Part shown: piece by piece, positions 1 to 11,481 of the stretch
Layout: every line of letters begins with the position of its first letter
Position numbering within the stretch: the stretch's first letter is position 1
Source: Ypsolopha sequella
Taxonomy: Eukaryota; Arthropoda; Insecta; Lepidoptera; Ypsolophidae
Direction of reading: 5' to 3'
DNA length: 64,000 bases
Assembly: GCA_934047225.1 (NCBI GenBank)
Contig: OW203992.1
Coordinates: 13,071,501-13,135,500, forward strand
Program-made: the position numbers and the translations under genes
Notes under the pieces: generated by a model
What the model was told of the DNA's origin: nothing
What the model saw: the letters and a program-made list of their open reading frames with translations, nothing else
Database searches by the model: none

Positions 1-130
1 ACTTGATTCCCTATATATTCATTTCTAATAAATTCGTATGTTTTCTCAAAACAAAATAGTGAAAAACAAAAAAAAATTGGGGTACATTCTGGATATGACT
101 CTATAAAGTTGAGGTAACACTAAGTTAAAT

Positions 131-450
131 GAGATCTGAAAACTCACAGTTTTTCCACATCTAATTTAATTACTTATTTAATCAATCAACTTAACCCGTT
201 AGCTCAGCCAGTGTGCAATCGCAATATTATCTTATATTATTTTGTTTCAATCACTTATTTAATTAGTCAGTTATAAATTTTAAGAGATTTCAAAACTGAC
301 AAATATTTAAAAAAAAGTTCAACACCGCAATAATTTTTAACACTTTTACCTTATGTATCTAATATTATTTTGTTTCAGTTACTTATTTAATCAGCCGACT
401 GAATCAGTCTTTTAATAATTTTAAGAGATCCCAAAATTTACAAATATTCA
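131..450. repeat. AT-rich imperfect tandem repeat, about 128-bp period
   Basis: The block TATTATTTTGTTTCA followed by CTTATTTAAT occurs at 235 and again at 363, each time followed by AAGAGAT and AAAA stretches, which gives a period of 128 bp. A more diverged third piece lies around 160-190. I see no coding potential between 1 and 828; the remainder is AT-rich sequence without other recognisable structure. Confidence 0.55.
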
Positions 451-828
451 ACCTTTAAACTCGTATGTACTACTTCAAAATATACTCGTGCGCTCGCTGT
501 ACCAATGGCTTTAAGGTTCCTGTCCGTTACTTTTTTTAGTCTGGACAATACGTTACCATAGACATGAGGTAACAGAATTAGTAGCACGTTAATAAAAACT
601 ATCATAAAACAATGAAATAACGTCCTTAATCTAAATATTTCTCAGTCAAGCCTTCGTGAATAAAATCTCTTAACACTAACATGAATCAGAACTGAGTATT
701 TACTTGTGAAATCACGAGAAATGTTCAAAAACTTACCGGACAATGCACTAAAAAAAAACGGTACACCAACTGATCGATCTGCTTTCTGTCGTCGATGACA
801 AATTACTGACATTTACCACAGACAACCA

Positions 829-1116
829 TTAGTTTTTTTTAAGCTTCACTTTATGTGTTACATACATATAAGTACCATCGCACATTGTCACAGCTTTCCT
901 TTCATTGATTGGACTGTCTAGGTTGCCGAAAAGTATTTCCGGGACTATCAAGTTTCGTTGTACCACTTCCTCACGGGTCATGTGGTCGAAAACAACTCGT
1001 GACGGCACATAGTCCGCCATCAATGCTTCACGACCTTTCTTCAACATTCTTTGAAAAGTTGATTTAGACATTTTGAATATTGAGGCTAATCTTACATTGG
1101 AATCTCCGGTCCGCAT
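829..1116 (-). pseudogene. Harbinger-like DDE transposase fragment
   Basis: A 95-codon open stretch on the minus strand carries an N-terminal helix-turn-helix-like part (KMSKSTFQRMLKKGREAL), then the spacer SRVVFDHMTREEV and the start of a DDE-type domain (VTMCDGTYMYV). This order resembles the PIF/Harbinger-like DDE_Tnp_4 transposases, where the first catalytic Asp lies in a DGTY-type motif. It has no plausible start or further catalytic residues and the frame closes in a poly-T stretch, so it is a short relic rather than a gene. The family assignment rests on motif resemblance only. Confidence 0.5.
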
Positions 1117-1140
1117 TTTTGCTAATACCGCTGCTCACAG

Positions 1141-1552
1141 AATAAAGCAAAGAATGACCCTACAGATTTTGTCTCATAGTATCAAATAAATACAATTACA
1201 TATTCTAACGAAACATAGCATTATTTTTGTTTGACCGGCACTTTCATATTTAGCAAAAAAAAATAGATTTTTTCGAAATCACTTAGTAAAGCAGAGAATG
1301 GCCCTATAGATTTGGTCTGGCATTAACAAATAAATCTTATTACATATTCTAATGAAACATCACATTATTTTTGTTTGGTCGGCCTTTCATATTTAGCCCA
1401 GAAAAAAAATATCGATTTTTCAAACTCATATAATAAAGCAGAGAATGACCCTACCGCTTTGGTCTCATAGTAACAAATAAATATAATTACATATTCTAAC
1501 GAAATATAACATAAATTTTAATTGGCCGGCACTTTCAGATTTAGCCCAAAAT
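1141..1552. repeat. Tandem repeat, three units of about 145 bp
   Basis: Three diverged head-to-tail units begin with AAAGCAAAGAATGACCCTA (1144), AAAGCAGAGAATGGCCCTA (1288) and AAAGCAGAGAATGACCCTA (1435). Each contains ACATATTCTAA and GCACTTTCATATTTAGC-like blocks. This is satellite-like. It abuts the Harbinger-like fragment and may be the non-coding part of the same element. Confidence 0.8.
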
Positions 1553-1795
1553 GAATGATGTCCTTTCATGTCTTTATCTTTAATGGTGGTGAAGTTATGG
1601 GGCTGTGACATACGGACGCACGAACGGACAACGTAGTCTGCCATAAAGTTTCCTTTTGTACCTTTTAGGAGCTTTAGGTACAACAGAACCCTAAAAAATA
1701 AACATATGGTACCAACATAGAGGAAAAATGGCTATTTTCTCTATGGGTACCAATGACATTGTCATTGTATGGTACCTATTTAATGGACACTAATT

Positions 1796-2205
1796 GAGTA
1801 AATCTACTCTATCTACAATAATAATATTATAAACAGGAAAGATTTGTATTTTTGTAATGAATAAACTCAAAAACTAGTGGACCGATTTCAAAAATTCTTT
1901 CACTATTAGAATACTACATTGACCCTCAGACTATATTTATTTAGGGATTCCTATTAAAACTTCAATAATGTAACCCAAGGTATAAAAAAAATTGCCATAT
2001 TATGTCTATAATCGCATGCGCTGCGGAAACTATTGATGATAGAACAAGAAAATTTTCAACAATATTAAAGAACATATCACGCGATACCATATGTCCACTA
2101 TTGTAGTTATGTCAACTACTTATGTTTTACTCCACGTTCATCCCAAAATGTTTAAAAAAATAAATGTCCACCCGTGCGAAGCCAGGACGGGGCCTCTAGT
2201 CTCAA
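1796..2205 (+). repeat. Probable non-LTR/SINE 3' remnant
   Basis: The stretch has AACTAGTGGACCGATTTCAA near its left side and ends with CCGTGCGAAGCCAGGACGGG followed by CCTCTAGT. These phrases recur in dispersed insect repeats that look like 3' ends of RTE-type retrotransposons. No reading frame remains. The rest of 1684-3058 shows nothing else I can name. Confidence 0.35.
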
Positions 2206-3059
2206 ATATAAACACTTGAAATAGCTCTCCAGGATGAAGTACTTTCTGGCTTGTCTTTGCGGTACGGACTGATAAAATTACAATGTAGTTTTGAGAAAAT
2301 AGTATTATTAAAAGTATACATGTAGAACTGGTAAAGTGAACTGTCATCTTTGTGGTTCAATTATGTTAGTAAGCCTGTATGAAATTAGACTTAAAACTTA
2401 TTAAAATTCTGTTGAAATTTGGACGCGATTATTATAGATAAAAAGTAGGTCGTTAATGTCATTGGTCGTTAATGATAAAACCACATCTTGTTTATGCACT
2501 TTCTTACACATAAATGTGTATTGAAAAGTTAAAAACTTGTTTGTTTTAATTTGGTACATATCTAATTGCTACACTATTATAAAACAATAAATACCTTTTC
2601 ACACATAATTCGCCGTTAAAATTATTTATTACTAAAACTATTACGGGAAGAAGTACTATAAAACACATTTTTGGGCAGCTGAATTGAAAAATGTCAACCG
2701 CGTGACTCGAGACGAGATAAACTAAATCGTCCGTTTACAGACCTCTCGTCATCTGACCGTGTTGTTGTAGTAGCCTACTACTATTAGGTAGGTACTTGCC
2801 AATATACCTACTTATTTTTATTTTGGCATAATGTCTAGCTTGCGTACTCGTACTGAACTAATAAATAAGTCACGGATAACTGGATATGTTGTACCTATGT
2901 AAAGAAGTATGTAGGTACTTATTATATTAAAATTTATAACAAGCACTTTCGGTTTTTTTTTTATTACGCACGCGCTACCTAGGTACCGATTAATATAAAT
3001 TAATCGTAGGGCGAGTAGGTATAAGTTACGTTTTAATTAATAAATCAAAAATAATTGTT

Positions 3060-3826
3060 GCGTTTAAAACTCACGCAACGCTGCAGCGATGAACTATGCA
3101 ACGGGTTGCAGAGTTATATATGACTATTTCGCATGACTGACAAGCATAGAGCATCGCACTCTGTGGTATTAAGATGGTGTTGCGGAAGCCGGAAACTGGC
3201 GATAGTATAGTGCACAAGAACAACTTTTCGTGGAAAAAATAGAGAAGCCGTGTAAAAAAAATAGGTTGTTTCATACATTTTGGTCGAGTAGGTATGTAAC
3301 TTTTCCATGGTACAGCTGATTTTTTTTCGCGATTTGAGGGTTGGTTCCATGGTAAAAGATGTTCATGTGGACGAGTATTACCATATCACCAGTTTCCGGG
3401 TTCCGCAACATTATATGAACTCCCAATATAATGTTGTACAGAGCCACAAACTTATGTGCTCCGGAGGCGAAAACTGTCAGGCAGTGAATATAAAAGCCAT
3501 TTTAGTTTGGCCCACTGGAACTGATAAGTTTGATTGTGATTCTGTATGTAATTTTGGGTAGCGTTCCTAAACGCCGGGGTAAATGTAAAAATTAACTGTC
3601 ACCCGTTCCACAACTACCCGAGTGAAAACGAACAGCTCAAATACGGTCAATAAACCTTGTCGTCAGAAATGTAAAATTCACTTTGACAGTTACATTTTAC
3701 ATTTACCCGGGCGTTTAGGAACGCAACTTTTACAGGTAAAAAAATGGTCGTTTAACACACGTCCATCGCCGCAACCCGTTGCACAGTTCATCGCTGCGGC
3801 GATGCGTGCCTGTTAAACGCGCCAAT
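3060..3826. mobile_element. Foldback element with a second foldback inside
   Basis: The left arm from 3060 (CAGCGATGAACTATGCAACG, then GGTTGCA) is mirrored on the right at 3735-3826 (GCAACCCGTTGCACAGTTCA, then TCGCTGC; outer end GTTAAACGCG). Inside, 3564-3726 is a second inverted pair: GCGTTCCTAAACGCC at the left and GGCGTTTAGGAACGC at the right, both followed inward by GGTAAATGTA-type sequence. Open frames here (for example 3307-3561) are chance. No transposase is present, so this is non-autonomous. Confidence 0.6.
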
Positions 3827-4517
3827 TGTCTTCAAGCAGCATTTTCCACTAAAGAGCCATGTTGGTTTATATTCCATCACAGATAAAAGCTTTTTTTGGC
3901 GGCGCAAGCTCCAGTTATTTAATAACAAGGCTACTTACATAGTTAATTTAGTCATAATCGTCTCACAATTCATTGGTTCAACTGAAACACAGAGTTTACA
4001 AATGTGCTGATATGATACTGTATACGCAGCAGCAGACTACAAATTTTACAAGAGTAAACGTAAATAAAAAGTGCCTAAACCTTTATTTTTCTTAAAATAT
4101 GAACCAAAATACCTTAATCAGTGGGACTTCTACCGTGGCGCACACTATGAAAGACGCGTTCATCATGTTTCACGGTGATGGCGCCCTCTATTAAAAGATA
4201 AGTGAACAACAACGGACCGGTATGAATATCAGGCGCGTGTAGTTTATGGTTTTATAGTACATTACTGCCGCGGTCTGTAATGCTTCTATATGGTCATTAT
4301 TTTGACAACCTTCATGTGACGTCACTTGAGAAATGGCTGTTTAGAAATGTGTCCTTTGCTATCAAGATAAATTTATAGTAATTTGCTTCAGACTGATTTC
4401 ACAGATGGATGACAGATGAGTAGGTACAATTTTTTTGCAAACATAATTAATGAATATTAATTTTATTTCGATAATGGTTCATTTATATACAAAAATAATG
4501 AAAACGTTGTCCAAAAA

Positions 4518-4675
4518 TAAAGCCGATTCTATAGGCTTTAATTTTAGTGCTGTCAAAACTAAATTTCATTCATTGCAAAATAGTCCTTGAAAGTTAGAAA
4601 CAGAATCTAAATTACTTTGGAATAATTTTATGTTTGACAGCACTAAAACTAAAATTAAAGCCTTCAAAATCGGCT
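4518..4675. mobile_element. MITE family 1, copy 1
   Basis: Terminal inverted repeats AGCCGATTCTATAGGCTTTA (left) and its counterpart ending AATCGGCT (right) flank about 80 bp containing AAATTTCATTCATTGCAAAA. A second full copy lies at 14520-14690 and degenerate pieces near 39290-39540 and 43850-43920. The ends also contain a short hairpin (AAAGCC...GGCTTT). Confidence 0.75.
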
Positions 4676-4734
4676 AGGTACAATAGCGCTTATTCTTTGA
4701 AAAGAAAATTAAGCTATGGGAGTTTGTTTATTCG

Positions 4735-5530
4735 GAGTTCTTCGTTTTCACTCGGGTGACAGTTCATTTTTACCCATAAATATAGTAACTCATAGATTTA
4801 TAAAGCCAAGGAAACACGTTATCAAAATCGAGTGTCAATGTGTGTGACACATGCTTATGTTTGTGTAATGAAGTAAGGGTACGCCCCTAGTGTTAAGTGT
4901 AAACCAACAAATATTTTCGTACGTAATAAAATATTTAAAATGCAATGTTTTGAAAAAAATTGCTCTTTACTGACAGAAACAATCATAACTTTCAACTTAA
5001 TATTCTATTTATGCCATTTTTTACAGTTCCAGATGGATAAATATGTACCTACATCAAACTCTGTTTAGCATATCCGTATTTACCTGTGAAATGCACGTTT
5101 CCGATCATTTTTAGGTGATTGTTCGGACATTTCGGTACAGAACAAGATACCATTTCGATGGAATGCTAGAATGTGCCGTTTTTAACTATTTAATTTCAAT
5201 AGGTATGTACCTATTTTATAAAATTTTGATATTGCCGCTTTTTGCTCTGAGACAGGGCGGAAAACTTTACAACATTTGACGTTTAGAATTCCATAAGCCA
5301 AAGAGCCCTTTATCAGTCCTTTTAAGGAAAAAAAGAGAATTATATGTTTATGTTTTTACCCTTACCCCGGCGTTTAGGAACGCAACCTACATTTGTAGCG
5401 TTTTACACATACGCGTCGCCGCAGCGATGAACTGTGCAACGGGTTGCAGTTTTATAAACGACCATTTACATACAAACACACGACTTTGACAAGCATCGAG
5501 CATCACAAATAATTTTCGATGCCAAACAGC
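4735..5530. repeat. Rearranged copy of the 3060-3826 foldback family
   Basis: This contains GGCGTTTAGGAACGCAAC at 5370 and CGCAGCGATGAACTGTGCAA at 5417, both shared with the element at 3060-3826 but in a different arrangement. GTTTTCACTCGGGTGACAG near 4743 matches the reverse complement of sequence near 3597-3632. It is a mosaic of one repeat family with no coding potential. Confidence 0.45.
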
Positions 5531-5667
5531 CTAACTTATCCTGTTTCGGTGGGCCAAACTAAAATGGCTTCTATATTCACTGCGTGACAGTCTAATATAA
5601 AGAGAATTACCAGAGAATATTAAGTATTATGCTAATACGTTGACCGTAGCCATTTCAAAAAAAAAAA

Positions 5668-5692
5668 ATATATATATATATATTATATTTAT
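5668..5692. repeat. AT microsatellite
   Basis: A short (TA)n run follows a poly-A run. A second (AT)n run lies at 25118-25137. Confidence 0.9.
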
Positions 5693-6204
5693 GGTGTTTA
5701 ACTATTCTAATACAGAATACGCAGGAATGGGTCACAGTAAATAACTGTGGGCAAACATTTACGTAAACAATCATTTATCTATCTTTGCTTAATAAAGTAG
5801 AAAAAAAGTCTTGTCTGTCTATCTATACATTGAATATTTTGCAAACTTTTAAATTAAATGGGTTATTAGTAATACCTAGTATTGCACTGGGCCCAAAACT
5901 AATTTTTTTGTCTCTGTCCATCTTACTGTCTGTCTGTTCCGTTTTGAATTGAGAACCACTTTAACGGATTTGGATGCGGTTTTCTTTATTATCATCGTAA
6001 TGACTCTATTATAGTATAATTTAGGCTATGAGGGTGTTGATAAAACAATCGCCAAGCCAAGAACGGGGCAAATATTGAATAATCGCGGGAGAAAGGCTAG
6101 TCTATCTATACTAATAAGAGCGACAGCCCTAACGCTTCGATGGCGCGTAGATATTTTAACTCAGGAATTCGACCCACAGTCCCTACTGCTTCTGCGGTGT
6201 TAAA

Positions 6205-6226
6205 CACACACACACACACACACACC
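6205..6226. repeat. CA microsatellite
   Basis: A run of about ten CA dinucleotides, about 70 bp beyond the end of the FAM210 coding sequence. Confidence 0.95.
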
Positions 6227-6281
6227 CACCCTCTCTCGTGATGATGTATGAAAGTCAAACACTAAAACTTTGAAAATATTT

Positions 6282-6287
6282 TTTATT
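6282..6287 (-). promoter_or_regulatory. Polyadenylation signal of the FAM210 gene
   Basis: TTTATT on the plus strand reads AATAAA on the minus strand, 8 bp beyond the stop codon at 6297-6295. This is unusually close, but it is the only canonical signal nearby. Confidence 0.6.
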
Positions 6288-6294
6288 GAATGTA

Positions 6295-9248
6295 TTACTT
6301 CCCACCACCACTACTGACATTATGCTTCAGGAATCCTATATTTCTTAGATATCGCACAATAAAAGGGGTCGCCGTTAACGTTATAGCTACTCGAAATGGT
6401 GCAAAGAACTTGTGTACAGCGTAGGCTAGAACAAGTGTGCCAGCATTGGAGGCAGCTATTTTTGAAAAGGTGCTTTCTCCAACATTGAAGTATTTGAATA
6501 CTGCAACTACATCAACACCGCTGAAAGAAACAAAAAAATAAGTGCACATAGTCTCCTAAAGATAAATTATTATATTTAAACTCCATGCATTTGAAAGTTT
6601 ATGCAAAAACCCTAACCATAGGATCATCAAAAACATTCTGTATTCCCTCTTCCTTAAGTTCTGGTTTCCAAAAGAGTGGTACCTTTATTCAGCAGCTGTA
6701 ATTATGATACTGCTCTCTTACAAAAGCTTTAGAGTTCAATATTACGTGACAAATGTCAAGTAGAACCAGTTGTTTTGCATATTAATTTATCATACATACA
6801 CCATTTAAAAATATCTCTCGTCCACTAGCATGCAATAAATATACAGACTGGTGATTCATAATTAATCCTATTATTGAACAGTTTATGCTTATTCTAGTTA
6901 GTAAACAAGTTAGTGAATGATCACTATGCACAATATTGTTAAGTTAGACATACCTAGAGACCAGAAGATAACATGTCCCCAGAGACATTAATGATATAGA
7001 GACATGAAACACTATCACTGTTGAGCCATATTCTTTTATTGCCTTTTTTAATTTGTCTTTAGTGCTCAGAGCAGCTTCGTTTGTCTCTGTACTTGTACTC
7101 ATGTTTCTTATTCCACTGCTGACGGCTATGCTTTGGAAAAGTGAAGGAATGGCATTAGTATAATTAGGTTTTACTTTTGTATACAAAACAGTAGAAGTGC
7201 AAAAGGTAAGAGAATACAAACATGCAGAGACAGATGATACCAACACCAAGATACCTTATTCCAGGTTTAAATAGAAGCTCATAGCTAGGCAAAGATTGGA
7301 GATAGATAAAAAGTGTGAAAGCTAAAGTTGTAGAAAATTTTATCAGCTTTCATTATGTAGTAAAACAAAATTTCGTACAATGCACGGTTTTCGAGATGTA
7401 AGCAAAAAACCAAAAAACGGTATCTTCTTTGTGCCCCCCCCCCCCCCCCCCCATCGGGCTCGACTCGGAGGGATAAGGACTTTTAGTATGTTTATTTCCT
7501 AACTAGTCTGAACAAAGTTCTTAAGTCAAAGACCCTGCTTTCGACTTTTCCATCCACATACCCTTAGAGAGCACTCATTTCTCAGCCTATTAAGGTAAAC
7601 AAATTTAAATTTTTCTGAACAAATATACTATTTAGAGATTTTAACAGGAATAGTTTTTAACTTTAGGCATGGAATATATATTTTTTTTTAATTTATAATG
7701 TTATTGACTCTTATCAAAAAGATAGAAAGTCCCTGAAAAACAGAAAAAAAGCTATTGTAGTAAAGTCTGTGCTCTAACAGTAAGATGGAGAAGCCGGTCT
7801 TAAGGAAGTATGGTGCAGAAGAAACCATGGCTGCCAGAAAAAAATATTAACAGTTAAGTAATTTTGCAATTACCACACACACTCTACAGATGTTCCCTAT
7901 GTGTAAATTGAGTTTAATTTTGTATATAATTGACCTGTATTTGTTTAGTGCACTGGCTTGTTATTGTTTTAGCCATAATAAAAACTAATGGATGAAGTCA
8001 AAGGAAATTTTTAACGAAAAGGCCTGCGGAGCAATCTTAGTTCATAGAAACAAAATACCAAACCATTTGTAAATCATAGATATTCTTAAGGTACTGTGTA
8101 TTTATTCAGATTGTATTACAAAATATCTAGGTTCCCAAATACATTTATATTGAATAAGATCACTGATTTAAACATGAAATATGATCAAAATAAGCTTTCT
8201 ATGGAATCGGAATAAGCAGACTATATCCTAAGCATATGTATGATTTACAAATCAGTGGCGTGCACAGAACTTTTTTCTGGAAAAGCAATCAGAAGGTCAA
8301 GTACGACAATAAAAAAATATGAAAAAATTTAAATAACACTTTGAAAAAAAAAAGTTGGTATGACGCCAGGGTAGGCACTGCCTACCCTAAAGTGAACATT
8401 TTCATACGAACTTTTTTTTTTCAGTGTTATTTAAATTTTTTCATATTTTTTTTATTGTCATACATGACCTTCTGATTGCTTTTCCGGAAAAAAGTTCTGT
8501 GCACTCCACTGTTACAAATGGTTTTGGAATTTCGTTTGTATGAACTAGGCATGCTTCACCGGCCTCTTAAACCAATATCACAGATACAAAGCCAAAGTCA
8601 AAAAATAAAGCTACACATTGGGGTATGCCACACTGAACTCTCAAATACCTTTAGTTTTCCAGCGATATTCATTCTTCAAGGTCAAAAAATGGGCACCATG
8701 CAGGTGATCTGATAAATATTTATATCCCTGTCCCCACTGTGATCCTGGCATACCGAGGTGAGTATGGTTGCCACTGAATGGACTTGGAACATTGCTTTGC
8801 ATGCTTGATGACAGATTGACTGCACCACGACAATCATACTTGTTTACATGAGGGTCTGCTTGAATAGTAAAATCAAATTTAGAGAAATCTTTGCTCTGTT
8901 TTGAGTAGTATGAATTGATAACTGGACCAGAGAGATCTCTTTCTCGCATAGGAGAGAATCGACCCACTTCTGCAGCGTTAATATCCACGACGTTCGTAGG
9001 GAGCTTGAGTGCCGCCACTTGGGGAAACTTCAAGTGCGAAGATACATGCAGCGTGTTTACGACATAGTTGGTACCACCTAAACCAAATTGGAAAATTAAT
9101 TAACCTTTCTAACGGTTAACAACAACGGTGTAAACAGGTTTGTCTATAATTTATTTTCTTTTGTTACAGTCACAAAGAGAACCTTACCGAAAAATGTACT
9201 TTTAGTAAAACTCCTGCCGAATACACAGCTGTTAATATATAAAGACAT
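6295..9248 (-). CDS. FAM210: FAM210/DUF1279 protein, four-exon model
   Basis: Model exons: 9248-9188, 9077-8649, 7173-6954, 6520-6295 (311 aa). Exons 3 and 4 are secure: a CTAG|GTATGT donor and a TTTCTTTCAG acceptor join LLVS to SGVDVVAVFKYFNVGE, a hallmark of the DUF1279 domain, followed by a hydrophobic segment and a basic C-terminus. Known family members (FAM210A/B) are mitochondrial membrane proteins. Exons 1 and 2 give an N-terminus MSLYINSCVFGRSF, short, basic and hydroxylated, that could be a mitochondrial presequence, then about 140 aa I do not recognise. The exon 2 to 3 join (AAAG|GTATTT to ACAAAAG) keeps frame but has a weak acceptor. The coding part could instead begin at the internal Met of MSTSTETNE, and exons 1-2 could belong to another gene. 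Intron 2 holds a hAT MITE and a poly-C run. Confidence 0.65.
7434..7452. repeat. Poly-C run of 19
   Basis: Nineteen uninterrupted C in an AT-rich intron of the FAM210 model (poly-G on the transcribed strand). Such runs are rare in insect DNA and error-prone in sequencing. Confidence 0.95.
8253..8511. mobile_element. hAT-type MITE with 8-bp target duplication
   Basis: A 259-bp foldback: CAGTGGCGTGCACAGAACTT at the left is mirrored at the right end (CACTCCACTG, preceded by AAGTTCTGTG), with pairing continuing through GCAATCAGAAGGTCA. It is bounded by identical 8-bp duplications TTACAAAT at 8245-8252 and 8512-8519. An 8-bp duplication and CAGTG ends are typical of hAT elements. It has no coding capacity and lies in intron 2 of the FAM210 model. 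Confidence 0.92.
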
Positions 9249-9478
9249 CCTTGAAACAGTAACACTTAAAAATATTATGGTTTTACATTTATGCAGTTAA
9301 TATTTTGGTTGTACCGTTCTAGAACTTTGGAATGGAAAGTGGAAACTTGTTGTTGACGCGGACGCTGACGGAACACTTGTCACTAAAACGCGTTCGGAGT
9401 TCGGATGGCGCTACCACTGAATCTGATGCCCAAAGAGTACATTTGCTGATGCCCATTAAGTTGTTCCGAATTCAAATG

Positions 9479-11459
9479 TGTTAAGTCTATGATTGTTGTC
9501 TTTAGACTGCCTGTCAAGTGACACAGCAAGTGTGACACAAGACGAGAAAATGGATTGTCATTAGAATAATATAAAAATATATACGATTAGACGATTCAGA
9601 GGTTGAGTCTGCTCACTCTGAGGAGGAAAAGGACGAGCGAATCGAAGAGTATGGAGAACCTGCTGAAGGTATTGATTTGTCTGAAAATGATGTTGAAAGA
9701 GAAGGCCAAATGACTCTGCGAAATAGAGCTACTCTATTACCTCCAAGTCGGTTCAACGACTACATTATGGCGGCAGAAGTGAAAATTATGACTGAGCCGA
9801 AAACCTTCAAAGAAGCTATGTCTTGTAAAAATAGTGAGAAATGGCAAGAAGCCATTAACAGTGAGATTTGTTCACTGAGAGATAATAAAACGTGGGAGTT
9901 AGTGGAACTACCGAAAGGTCGAAAAGCCATACCTTGCAAGTGGATATTCAAACTAAAGACAAACCCTGATGGTACAATTGAGAAGTACAAGGCACGGCTA
10001 GTCATAAAAGGGTATTCACGAAAGAAGGACATCGACTTTCATGACACCTTCAGTCCTGTGGCTAGGAGCAGCACTATTAGAGCAGTTGTGAGCGCTGCTG
10101 CTAAAGAGAAGCTCAAGCTAGCCCAATTCGACGTCTCCACAGCCTTTTTGTATGGCACGTTGGATGAAGAAATCTACATGAGGCCACCGGAAGGCTACAC
10201 CACTGATCAAAAGCTTGTTTTCAAGTTAAAGAAAAGCCTATACGGGCTGAAGCAAGCACCCCTCTGTTGGAACAGATGCATAACTGACTACATTGTAAAG
10301 ATCGGTTTTATGCAGAGTCAGTCAGATCCTTGTCTCTTTATAAGAAAGCGAGGAAATGACAAGACAATACTTGCATTATACGTCGACGATGGACTGATAG
10401 CATCTACGAGCGAAAGAGAGGGAAAGCGTTTCCTAAAGGAGATGAGAGCGCGCTTCAAGATAACTGAAAAACCTGCAAGCTATTTTCTTGGGATGGAGAT
10501 TAAAAGATACTCCGATGGTTCCATTCTGCTTCATCAAAAGGCGTACACAGCTCGCGTCTTAGAGAGGTTTGGCATGGATAAATGCAAACCCGTAGCGACA
10601 CCAATTCTGAAAGCAGTTGATGTGAAAGAAGATGGAGATACTACGTCATCCTTCCCATATCGCCAAGCGGTTGGTGCTTTCGCATATCTGATGACAGGCA
10701 CAAGGCCAGACATAGCCTTTGCAGTCAGTGTTGCATCCCGTAACCTAGATAACCCTCCTAAAGAAGACGTCTTAACCGTCAAGAGGATTATGCGTTACCT
10801 TAAAAGGACGATAGATAACGGCATCGTCTACAAACCAGATAAGGATCTCAAACTAGAATGCTGCAGTGATGCGGATCATGGTGGTGATTTGAACACTGGA
10901 AGGTCGACCACAGGCATTTTATGCATGTACGCTGGTGGTGCAATAGCTTGGAATAGCAAAAGACAAAATGTTGTCGCTATATCCTCTACAGAAGCTGAAA
11001 TAATTGCTGCAAGTGAGACTGCACGGGAGATCATTTGTTCGAGAAGAATAATGAAAGACATTACAGGTGAAGAATGATAACGAATCTGCTATCAAGTTGG
11101 CGAAGAATCCATCAGAGTTCCACCAAAGAACTAAACACATAAAACTTCGTTCTTTCTTCATAAGAGAATGCATTCAGGATGGAAGCATATCCATTTGCCA
11201 TGTGCCAGGAGCCAGGCAGATTGCTGACATGCTTACAAAACCAATGGGCCCAGGGTTGAAATGCTGAAGAAAATGGCAGGCATCACAAAGAGAGGTGGAT
11301 GTTAAGTCTATGATTGTTGTCTTTAGACTGCCTGTCAAGTGACACAGCAAGTGTGACACAAGACGAGAAAATGGATTGTCATTAGAATAATATAAAAATA
11401 TATACGATTCCTAGCCGTTGATTATGTTAATAATATACATCCTATTTCTAACTTTAACA
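9479..11459 (+). mobile_element. Copia retrotransposon, internally deleted
   Basis: The right LTR is 11300-11459 (TGTTAA...TTAACA, 160 bp). The left LTR keeps only its first 110 bp (9479-9588) and runs straight into mid-pol; gag, protease and integrase are missing. AAATG is duplicated at 9474-9478 and 11460-11464, the usual 5-bp copia duplication, so both outer ends are original. The LTR side of the junction ends in ACGATT and the same hexamer starts the pol side, suggesting deletion through microhomology. The left end lies 226 bp upstream of the FAM210 start codon, and 9 bp separate the right duplication from that of the neighbouring P element. Confidence 0.93.
9590..11270 (+). pseudogene. 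Copia pol remnant: reverse transcriptase and RNase H
   Basis: Open frame from the deletion junction at 9590 to 11077, with no initiating Met of its own. It starts in the integrase-RT linker (acidic EEEKDERIEE), then has the RT landmarks WIFKLKTNPDGTIEKYKARL, FDVSTAFLYG, KKSLYGLKQAPLCWN and the catalytic YVDD (LALYVDDGLIAS). RNase H follows (AIAWNSKRQNVVAISSTEAE). Near 11065 a one-base frameshift moves the last part (NDNESAIKLAKNP to MLTKPMG) into another frame ending around 11267. Ty1/copia superfamily by domain order. Not functional alone. Confidence 0.93.
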
Positions 11460-11481
11460 AAATGGCGGTGTCCATCACTGC

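Noticed and set aside
3307..3816. Two open stretches of 84 and 64 codons
   Set aside because: Both lie wholly inside foldback repeats and have no family resemblance.
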